NCBI GenBank assembly: GCA_004794785.1
Contig: SJOL01006490.1
Location: forward strand, 124,001-188,000
Direction: 5' to 3'
Length of the DNA: 64,000 nucleotides
From: Opisthorchis felineus
Taxonomy: Eukaryota; Platyhelminthes; Trematoda; Opisthorchiida; Opisthorchiidae
Positions 1-10,841 of this stretch are shown here, in pieces. Position 1 is the first letter of the stretch; each line of letters begins with the position of its first letter. A model generated the notes under the pieces. That model did not search any database, had not been told where the DNA came from, and saw nothing but the letters and a program-made list of their open reading frames with translations. The position numbers and the translations under genes are program-made.

Positions 1-1467
1 GGAAAATTTCTGCCTAACTCATGTGGTTTGTGCTGTGTATGAGCACTACTGGTGAGCCAGATCCGGTCCGTTAATGCTACGGCACTTCTAAAACTCAGAC
101 TATTCTTGAAGAATTGAATCCATACTTTTGTCAGCATACCTGTTTTTTCAACACTCCTTGGTATCATTTCTACATCTCCGAAGTATTGATCGTGAATGGG
201 ATCATCTACGGAACCTATCTAGCTACTTTTACTCGGGTTGCGGGTGTAATGTAGCTCTGTAAGAACCGCTAAACAAAACAAGACGCTGGAAAGGATTGGT
301 CGTTAGTCAGCATTCATGGAAGAACTACTGAAAGTTAAACTGAGTACCTGCGCTGCAAGCATGCACTTAACAATGGAAGTTGTTGTCATGTTTCAGCAAA
401 TCGATTGTTCTAATCCTGATTTGAAATTGATTTTTCGTTCTTTTTTCAAAAACAAGAGTCTGAGTTTTATGTTCTTGGACATACGAGAACTGATTACCTG
501 TCGCTCAACCAAGCTACTTTCGGTCTCGAAGCAGCTTTTTGATAAGCTGTTGGCACAGACCAACATGGTAGTTTGGTCCCCCCACAGAGAATTGTTAGCA
601 CTTCGCAATGCTTTGTTACTTCTTTGTCTTTCTCTGCTAGGGGCTTTATAAGATCATTCAATGTTTTCTACATGTGCTACTTTCTAAGCTGTGCTTAAAA
701 TAGGATGAAACTAATGTCTGCTTATTCCAAATTAGAGAGAGATTCAACTCCCTAGGATGTAATGAACCCAGTCCGGTATTTTGCAAACAAAAAATGTTGA
801 ACACGGGGGTGACGGCTCCGTCACAAAAGCTTCACCAGTTTACACTAGTCTTTAGGACGGAGAAAACTCTTTTTCTTTGGCGCGTAACAACTCATACGGC
901 AACTGTAGTATAGAAATACATTCTCAAGAGCAAATACTCAAAAATTTTGCAAATTCAAAATGCGCCAACACTTCCACCATCAAAGAATTCATCTAAATTT
1001 GAACACCGTCTGACAATTCAGCTTCATCAAATCACGATGTCATCCTTAGAAGACAGTGCAGACAGTCCGTTTAGTGCTACTCGATAGCATAATTCAAGCA
1101 TGAAAGTAAGATTGCAGGTCATTTCAACAATGGACCAGTCATTTTTTATTACCGTTTTGCAAGCAGAGTGGATTTCACGAATCAGTAGCCAGCCGAGATG
1201 GGAAGTGATCATCTACTGTGGGAAACAAAAATAAGTGAACCATGGTGGATGGGTCTGCAAACCACTTGGTTGACTTGGCCATATTCCATCAACCCTTTAT
1301 AAGTTGTTCACCTAAATAAACACTGACCGACCGAGGCGCTTATGACGGCCTAACACCCCTCTGTGGCAAGGAATGTTAGCTGAAGGAGCTGATCTCATCT
1401 TGCACTCGTGGCTTCTTTTTGGGAGATTATCTTGAAGTTTCCCAAAACCTTATGAGCAGTGTGTCCT

Positions 1468-1545
1468 GTCAAGAGGATATACTGCGACATTTCGAATATC
1501 GTCTCAAATTACCTTTGCTTTTTTTGCAGATGAGTGTATTTCACC
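1468..1545 (+). repeat. Dispersed repeat family X, copy A (5' part)
   Basis: Positions 1468-1505 read GTCAAGAGGATATACTGCGA and then a TCGAATATCGTCTC block. They closely match 61954-61991, and the CTGCGA-CGAATATCGTACC part matches 55843-55865. A weaker match continues into a CCTTTGCTTTTTTTGCAG segment. The family has no coding capacity that I can see and was recognised only because copies recur within this window. Confidence 0.5.
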
Positions 1546-4110
1546 AGTTGCGCAGTAGTCTGTTCAAGTACAATGTAAGTTTGACTGAAGCTAGGGGACT
1601 GCGCTCAAATGATGAGCCCTATCAAGGGTAAAACCGGTCCTAGCAGTAGAAGAGTGTAGAAACCGCTCAGAAAAGCAAGGTGGTTATTTTCATTAAGAAA
1701 CTACGCACAAGGTTGCCGGAAACTCTTTTCCAGTATTTTATAAAAGCAGCTGTGTAAAAGCATGTTGTTATTGGAATAGGTCTGCATCTTTTAACGGCTT
1801 GGTGACGACCCACTCTTGCAAGGTAAAGTTAGACGATTAAAAAGACGCCAATAAAAGGGGAACGTTTCGGAATAAACTACCACTCCCTCTGAAAGTGTGA
1901 GACCGGACAGAGGTTATCAAGAGAATGGATGAATTGATCAAAGCGAATCAACCGTTGTGCTGTGAAGTGTTTTATTTCCACTCCGGAAACCATGCAATAG
2001 CGTGGAACTTTATCAACGACCTCGTAAATTCATGCAAACTGGCTCACACGAATTCATGTGAAGATAATTTCAGCTGTATTTTTGGTAGCCGAAAAGTAAC
2101 AAAGGCGAAAATTTCACCTAGAATGAACAAAACCACTTGGAGTATCTAACTTTAAAGGAAGCACTAAAAGAAATTTATCCTCGGAACCAATTGCAGCCCC
2201 ACATAAATTGGGTCCTCAGATCCACAGATGACGGTGTGCTACAATAACGACTATCGACACTGGTGATACTTGTGCATCTGATTGATGAAGGCCAGAATCG
2301 TAGTTCAACAACATTGGTACATAGACTAAATAGCGATGGGTTAAGTGCCTCCCATTCAAAAACTCATTTTTTGGTTACCTTCACTTTGATTATAAAGCCT
2401 TATCTATTTTGTGCGTTGTACGCCGACAAGACAGGCTATTGAAGAAGTGTTGAATAATGCCAGTACCAGAGGAATTAGAGACGCAAAATACGATGTGCTA
2501 GTGTAAATTCGTAATATTTTCGCCATCAGGTTGTCTGCGGTGAATCACTGCTCCTGCTCTTTCTGGCATAATCTAGCAGTCGTATCTTAGACACAGAATG
2601 AGAAACAGGTCAAATTATACTGTGATGGCGTGGAACACTAGAAATGCGTTATTCGCTTCATATGTCAGTGTCATATAGGCCTCTGTACAAACTGTTGGGT
2701 GCCGAGATTATGAACAGGTATCCTACAAAAAAGCAAATACGTATGGGATAACGACCCAGCCTACACGTAGCAGTGAAGACGCAAATCAGGTTTTTTAGTA
2801 GTACGTGTGTGTACACATGCATATAACTGTTCAGAAAACTCACTGGCGCACCGCATCATCTCACTACACAACGATGAACTGAGTATGTCACTTCACTTAG
2901 TGAGATAACGCGGGCCACAAACTTTCCCATCTCAGCCAATAAACCAACTGTCAACGATTTATATGCAGTATTCCCGTCATATAGTGCGTACCCCAAGGAG
3001 TGGCAAAAATCACGTCTTTGTTGCAAGCATGTTCTGTTGGGGAGGGGCGGCTTGGTATTTTGAGCACTGTTCTGTGCCAAGCAGATGGGCATTGGCTAGT
3101 TTGACGGAAAGTACGTTCAAGAGTTGTTTCAGTAATTCACCGATATAAAATGAGCGAAGCAATGAAAAGATAAATATGAGCATACATATGAATCTGTATA
3201 TGTGTATATATAACATACCGCAATCAATGATACGAAAAAAGAGTAAATTAATTTCATGTGGCACAAAAAGTGCTTGCTGCAGACCTGACTGGGATTCAAC
3301 TGAATCTCACCAAATGCTTGCGCTGCAGTAAGATCAGCACATGCTTCAACTGGGTCCACACTCAGGATACTGATATATTTTCCCCATTCTACGCTACTGA
3401 GTCTGATGATAACTTTGGTCAGTGCACTGCCAGGCCCACACTTATTGGAACTGATCAGATAGCCGTAGATTCCGAATTTCCAGCTTAATTTGCAAGTGAA
3501 TGTTTATCGCCACATACGTACGATTTGGGATTGAGTCACTACATAAAACTGATATTCCGGAACTAGGCTTAGCTGATGAGCCTCAGCAAATCGGGGATGG
3601 ACTGTTAATGGTCTTCCGTTGACCTTCTGAGTAGTAAAAAGGACGAAATGTGCGAACATCCGCGTTACAAAACAGAATTTTGCATTTTTCAACATTCATA
3701 AATTGATAGCCTTATTTCCGCATGACAGTCAACCGTGTTTCTTCTTTGAAGCTAATGGGGAATTAGCCATCAACAGCTATAGCTGACTCACACCTACAAG
3801 ACAAGGACTTTACCACAGTGAAGACAATATATCTTGTTGTCTGAATGGTCTTGTGGTCACCTGAAAAGCTTGCCGTCAACGCAACATTCAAAACATGGTT
3901 CATCAAACTGACTCCGCCCTTAAAATTCTTCCATTGTTTAGCTTGAAATCAGAGACAGAGAGAGAGAGTTTCGAGAGAAATTTCTTCCAACAAATCGTCA
4001 AACTACACAGTCCTTATTTTCTGCGCGCCAGTTTTCAAAACCACTGAAGGAATTTGTCAGGCGTGGAACGTTTGCAGAAAAACAGCAGGTAACAATGTTT
4101 GATTAGGAGT

Positions 4111-4153
4111 GACCGGTTGGGACCGGTTTTGGGGCCGGTTTGGGACCGGTTTT
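4111..4153. repeat. Short tandem repeat of an ACCGGTT unit
   Basis: Four imperfect copies of G(A/C)CCGGTTTTGG occur in 43 bp, each centred on the self-complementary core CCGG (ACCGGT in three of them). The cluster is strikingly GC-rich beside its AT-rich surroundings. No gene or known element is attached to it. Confidence 0.7.
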
Positions 4154-6954
4154 AATACGGAATTTCACAAGTAGACAAGATATAAACGGTTGGGAAAGTC
4201 ATCCCTCATTTACCCATAGGATCGACAACCGTGGGCTTGTGGTGTCACCAGTGATGAGTCTGAGTGTGTTTGACAATAACTTCATTTGAATGTTTTAACC
4301 GAAGCATTCAGAAATGAAACAAGTAAGGTTTGCATAACGTTTTTGGTGCACTTTACTGCTTGATTGATTGGGACAAATATTCCCACACCTTCCCTTGTAT
4401 GTTGATGCTTTCACTAAAAAGCAGTCTACATGACCAAATGATTAGGGTGTAAATTATATTTTTCAAGAAACTGAATATTATTATCATGGTCCTTTACACG
4501 AGAATTCGAAGCCGCAGTTTTTGTGAATGCATCGTGTTCAAACATTACGCTGAAAATCTACAAAATTTGCTCTTTGACTTGGCTAAATAGAAACTCTCTT
4601 CTAAATATTCTCGTACAAGTCATCCTATCTATCTCACTGAAAATAATTTGGGGCCAGTCAGTTCAGCACTGTTCTCTGAAGTTTTTTCTCATCGAGGGCT
4701 TGTTTTATAGGGAATAGCGTATATACTGGTATAAGGAGGGAAACGCTTCGCTGCGGAGTTATTTATTGGAAAACGCCAACTAAACGCTTACAGACTATTG
4801 GACAGGAGGGTTAAACTCTCATTTGCATGTTGTTTTTAAAAACGGAATATCCATCTTCTTGTCGAACGCGTCTTCTTGAACTCTCCTGGATATTCATTGA
4901 CTATCGCACAATTGCAAGCAAAAACGTAAAGTAGTTGCACAAATTCCGTAATAAATCCCACCTTCCATTAGATCAAGGCGAAGTTACGAGAACACACATA
5001 CTACTCGCATGCCTCATCAGTAGTACCCACCGTTACACTGGTACCCCATTTTGTTTCCCTAGACAAAAGAACCTCTTTAGATGGAAATCCATGTCCCTGT
5101 CCCTCAAAACTGTACAAATGAGTGACAGCCCAACAGTATATTGCAGTGAATTATGAGAGCTACCCCAGCCACCTCAAACCTGCCAAATATATGAACAATA
5201 AGGCCGCAGAATCATCAGCAAACAATGGAGCCGCAGAATTTTCTACTAATGTTTTGTCACCGGCATGAGCCTCATATTAAGGCTTCTTGATGAACAATAT
5301 CCGTTAGTGAGCTTCCGCATCTGTACTGCCTGGAACAATCTCTTTCACACAGTAAAAAGTGAGCAGAAAACGCAGATAACTATTGTCCCTTCAAAGTACA
5401 TTGAACTTTGCCAAAACCAGTGTTCACTCCTTGCAAACTGAATGGCTAGCTCTGTCTGTCGTTTTGAGGCTGTTGGGGAAATTAAACGATAGATTTCCTC
5501 AAAGCTCGCTCTTTGTCAAAGTGGATTTATATGACTGAGGAGACAGAGAGTGATAGTTTAGGAATTTTTTATAGATCAAATAAAAAACGACAAGCTTTTC
5601 GAGCAAATTTGGACACATTGTTGAGCTGCTCTCATACCAGGAGGATGGATCAGTCTAATCATGAATACCGGGTGATACCATGCAAGTAAAGTAACCTCTG
5701 CAACGATGAATGTAATGATGCTTAAGTTCTTCTTTCACACGGAATCTGAAGAAATGGAATACACCATAAATGCTCCGATGAGATTTTCTAGCTTTCGTTT
5801 ATGGAGTCAAACATTACTTTTATAACGATATTAACTATGGCCACCATTTAAGAGCAAGGAGTTTTTTCCAGTCTATAAGAATGTGAGCAAACATGATAAC
5901 CGATGAAGCTGGTTATGACACTGAAAAAATTTTGCGTGCCCCTAAGTTGTGAGCACATTGTAACAAAGCCACAGCCAGTCTGTGAGTTTCATTGTATCCC
6001 TTATACAGCAATAGATAATTAGAAGAACAGTTAATTAGCTTCACTCGGATGAGCTGCAGCAGCTTACATGGTTGTTTCGTGACCTACAATGCTGGTGTGC
6101 ACGTAGCGGGGATGACTTTGTGATGAGTCAGTGAACACTTCTAACCCAAGATGGAAGGACACGCGTGGGATTACTGCGGATTGTGAGCATTTGCAAATTT
6201 GTCGATCTGGAGGTTGCAACTAAAGTTGAAAAAGTAGTAGACGGTTTGGAACGACTTGTTTTTTGTGTCAATAATATTCTTCGCTATGGAAGATGGTACT
6301 CGATAATCTGGAAATTATCATCTATTGACCTGAGATCGATCTTTTTAGCGGAGCGTCTATCAAGATGATTGTTGCGAAGGGAAGGATCATGCAGTCGGGA
6401 AAACGTTCTTGTTTGTTTAGAGGAAATACGGATGTTATTGTGGTTGAACAAAAGAACATTAATGTCGTGGATGTAGGTTTTTGGCATATATTGTTCCTGA
6501 TGTAGAGTCTAGGTTTGTAGCGATTATTCGCCATATCAGACATACTTGAGAGCCAAATAACACTTGGATGTTGAAGTATCAGAGTGTGAGATATCAAATG
6601 AGATTTGCTTTCATACCCCTGGAAATCTGGAATTTTTAGGCCGCAGTTTGTTGAATTATAAACAAAAATCCTACGTGAAAAATACTAAGATTAAAAAGAG
6701 TAAGACTGGCTTCCGTCAGTCTGGATAAACAACTTTCAGATGATCAGCTTGGATAAAAGTGTCATGAAGGTCAATCATTGTTCGTTTGGTTCTGGGTAAA
6801 GCAGATCCAGTCATCTAACAAGTTAATATCTCTGATATACCCTGAAATAAATGTCCAACATTTAACCATAGAGGTGCTTTCTGTGTACGTCAGAGTAAGC
6901 ACTAGAGTATAGTTAACTTGTCAAAAACAGGAGCGAGTTGACTTCAGAGTGATA

Positions 6955-6984
6955 AAAAGGCTAAAAGGCTAAAGGCTAAAAGGC
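6955..6984. repeat. Short tandem repeat, CTAAAAGG unit
   Basis: About three and a half copies of an 8-bp unit (CTAAAAGG, one copy missing an A) follow each other directly. It is a simple slippage-type repeat with no associated gene. Confidence 0.7.
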
Positions 6985-9900
6985 CGGTGATAAACGGAAC
7001 CGCCTTACACGCCTGATGGGTGTACGCTGAATTTACTGTCTTTAGGAAAACAAACAAAGTGACGTTCGTTTATGGATATGTAGTCAAAAACGCTTTGCTA
7101 CCATGTACATCATTACCAAAGGAGGAGTATAGCCTTCCACACACCATGCCAAAATGTGGTACCGGATTGATGAGCATGGCGAATCCGAGGATTTACAATA
7201 AGGCAAATTGAAGGATGAATATTTGGGGAGTAACTCAAATGATTTATCGGGCAACGACTCTTGATTAGGCTTGGTAAAGGAAGTCAATTTTGTAAGGTGA
7301 CTATTTGAAGTTTTCGTTGGTTTATATGTCCTTTCGTGCCACACATATATCATCATCCTTCAAAGCCAAGATGTAATATTTTCCCTAGGCCCCCTCTGCC
7401 GATCACAATTTGACAATATTCAGGTACCATTGTTAAGCATCTTTGTGACCTTGCGTGTTGCACATCTATTATGCTGAATCCCGGCGCGCAATAAGCTAAT
7501 TATCTCGTACTTTACCAGTGGAACACCCACAACCTAAAGTTTTTTCATCTAGTGACTACATAAGATCACTTGAGTAACTGTTCAGCTGTAATGAATTTTT
7601 TGCCGCGTAAGAGTTGAGAAAAAGTTTGATTGGTTTCATCCATTAGTGTATTGATTTTTACATGATTGCTGATTGACGGAGACAAACCATTACATCGTAC
7701 AATTATTTAGACTCGCATCTTCTTCTCGGTGCCCGCGAAGTTTGTTTTTTAATTGAGAAGCCAAATTATTTAAAGTCTGCATTCGTTTCCAACAATTCTA
7801 CTGTTAAACTCATCCGATAGCAGATATTTTCAAACTGAACGAACTGTAACCTATGATAAGGCATTTGACCATCAAAATCAGTTTTTTACCAATGACAATG
7901 ATTTTGGCTGAGAGTTTAAATTGTTGAGTGAGCAACATACGAAGAGGAAACTTTACAGCGTTTCTTCATGATACATCAGTCGCGGATGGATTCAACAAAT
8001 ATGTTGGCATCCTACCCGCTGTCTTATGTGGGGTTGACGAATTACTCATTACACATTACCATTACACAACTCGTCAAATGAGAAGAAACCAAACTCTCGA
8101 TGAGAATTTTGGGACGCCTGTTGCTTTCACCTTCAAAAATGAGGCCCGAGAGAAAAAAGTATTTATTGTATGTCAAAGATGAATTATAAACAAATATGTG
8201 TCTTTGGAAGAGTTGGGAGCAGTCTCCGCAATGGTGAATAGTCAAGAAGAGGATTTGAATCCACGACGCAGCAGCTGCGTTTTGTTTGTCATCATGGATC
8301 GGTACACTTAGGGTGACAAATACGGTAAACATTGTGTTGGATCCTTTGAAAGCGGTGCTTGCTCTGCGGTAGTCACGTAATAATAGTTCTTTTCGCCAAG
8401 TGGGAGATAATTACCATGACGTTGCATGAACTACAGAATTAATGTGTTGACTTCACATGCCCGGTTGTCCAGTGACATCGCAGAAACGCTTCCAATCAAT
8501 ACACCGAAGTTACCTTGAAGGAAGAACAAAATTAACCAAAGTACAGAGTGATAATTTTTATTATGGGGCAAGCCATAGTCAAAGATTCCCCTAACTTCTG
8601 CTTGCAACCTGATATATCAGGTGGAAATGTATGTGAGCTAAAGAGGCCAACCGGTTCGTTCGCGCTGACGTTGAGATTGCTCGAGCGGACTCAGCGTCTG
8701 ATACCACTGGGACGTCCGCATCGCTTAGTCATGTAAACACAAACCAAATGAATGAATAAGTCGCTGAATTATTTAATACACCCATTTGTGACTTCATAAT
8801 GGGTCCGCGGGCTATCCCATACAAAACTAGACAAGAGAGGGTACGCTTGTTGTTCCTCCAGATTAATAAGCGAAATTTGGTAGACTGTCTTTTTGGAAAG
8901 GGGGCATTATTTTTTCCATGGATTATGCAACTCATCTGAAGAAGGATCCGGCTTTTTGTAGGGATTGTATAGAAGGGCATCGAGATGAGTAGTAAGTACC
9001 GTTGAATCATTCAGATACGGTTGTTTTGTATAGCCTAGAGGGAGACTAGATAAAGTGCAAAAAATGACTGACTTCCTTTCAGAAATGCATTTAGACGCGT
9101 CTGTTAGATTGCGAGCGGGAACGCGCCTCAGAGGGCTTAGTGAAAACTGGAAAGTAAGTTAACCTAGAGTCGTGATACCTAGAATGAGAAGAGGGTTTGT
9201 CAAAGTCTTGAAAACCTTAAATACAACGCAATGAATGGCTTGAGAGATTCATCCCAGATTTCAGTTAAATTGTTATAAGGGACCGCTCAATTGACTTTTT
9301 GCCAACGAATGGTTGCCGATACCGTTTTCAATTAAGCATCAATATTTTGATGTACCAAGCTGAATTAAGACGTGTGGCCCTCGGCTTCAAACCGCAGACG
9401 GTTCGCCTATTATATTGTAGTCCTGAGCATCGCCAACTACGCTTTGGGCGTGAGAAGAAAGTTATTATCACTAGAACCAGGAATAAAGCAAATTTGGTGA
9501 AATTCCTCATCATCTTCTTCGGAAAACCTACCGTTACTGAAGCTTGGAACGTTTATATCAAACTCAGTACGTGATAAAACTTTCCATCGGAATTCTTCTC
9601 ACCAGTCGAGGAATGCCAGTGAATTTGTACTTGTGGTCGATTATATTGTGAATCATAAGTAGTGAAGATCTCAACCATCTGCAGTGAGGTTCAAAATAGC
9701 AATCCTCCGAGTGCAAAAACTTTTCCAAAAAGTTGCACAGATTTAGCAAAAAGCACGCTGATGATGTGAATGAGGACGAACTACCTTCATAATTCATCAA
9801 TGCCTTTTAGCGCTGGCAGAATCCACAGATAAAAATAACGACCTCCAGCTCACCAGTGGTAACTTAGGACGTGAATCATTAGGTGTAAAAGTTTTAGTTA

Positions 9901-10313
9901 ATAGCTGTTGCTTCTGAGTGCGGTTGGTTGCTCAGTACTCGTGACACTGATGGAGTAGATTGGGTAAAAATAGCTCGTATACTAGGGAACCTCCTACAAA
10001 CTTGGCTATACCTGCAGAACACGAAGCGTCCAATATTAGACTAACTTGCAATGCTAACTTTCAAAAATACTCTCAGACACTTAGTAAACTTTCATGCTAA
10101 TAAGGAAGGCACAAGCCCACCGATCTCGGTGAATGTTTGTGTTTTGTAAAACTAATGCCACAGTGCCTCCAGTATTACAATTTGTTGATTGTCTATATAC
10201 AGAACTTTTAGTTCGAAATAGAAATCTCGGGAAGTAGTTGGCTTAAAAGATATCTGGTCACCTCAACAATTCTCACAAATCTATCTTCCCACGAGGTTCA
10301 GACGCACCTGTGT

Positions 10314-10457
10314 TTATGAAGTCGTAAACCATAATGGAAAAATCTTGCAAGGGCTCCAGTCGTTCGCACTTTCCGTCACAATGCTATCCACAGCGGTGAG
10401 GTGCAATGCCTTCCAAATGCACCGAACACTTTCTAGCAGCCAATTTGTTTGACCTGC
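10314..10457 (-). other. Candidate alternative 3' exon downstream of protocadherin
   Basis: A plausible acceptor (TACTATTTACCAG) is followed by 47 open codons and a stop, in phase 0, about 0.4 kb downstream of the protocadherin stop and on the same strand. A donor-like GTGAGT lies at 10825-10830, 11 nt after the normal stop, so it could be spliced as a 3' UTR exon. An isoform with a different tail would need a phase-0 donor inside exon B, which I did not identify. The encoded peptide (starting AGQTNWLLES) matches nothing I know. It may be chance. Confidence 0.15.
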
Positions 10458-10841
10458 CTGGTAAATAGTATTTAAGCCAGACCCAGACACGAGCAAAAAT
10501 AGTTTGGGAAGTCATCTGTTTGTTTTACCAGGTGCTGATGTCCGCTTTACGAATATCCTAGCACAGTACTTAGTTCATTCTTATTGGGACCCAGCAGTCA
10601 CGCGGCAAAACCTCTTGAGCCTATTTGCTTAACTGAAATAATTATCTGACATGTAATTTGGTGAACATGTTTGAAACCGACCACACATCCTATTTTTGTC
10701 TATTTACATTTGAATTAAAATCGGAACGTTATCGCTCTTGAACGTCTGTGAAATCCTTTCAAACCAAACACCATAACAACAGTGTGGTAAAATTTGTTTA
10801 ACCACCAGAAAACAGAAAACTAAAACTCACTGTTTAACTTT

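Larger units (their letters stand above)
1..10313. other. Gene-poor region, no convincing gene
   Basis: Both strands are broken by frequent stops, and the open frames (longest about 111 codons at 316-651) show no domain, signal peptide or credible splice context. The only structured items are the dispersed-repeat copy near 1.5 kb, a GA-rich run at 3952-3968, the tandem repeats at 4111 and 6955, and unclassified sequence. It lies 3' of the protocadherin and could contain its 3' UTR near the right end, but no AATAAA marks one. Confidence 0.6.

Noticed and set aside
316..651. 111-codon plus-strand open frame near the left edge
   Set aside because: It overlaps an open frame on the other strand and has no motif or splice context; its length is within what random sequence gives in this window.
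9755..9790. Hammerhead-ribozyme-like words CTGATGA and GGACGAAC
   Set aside because: The segment between them does not form stem II and the GAAA core is GAAC. Other CTGATGA or CTGACGA words (3399, 3571, 30675, 58362) also lack a matching stem and core. No ribozyme is supported.
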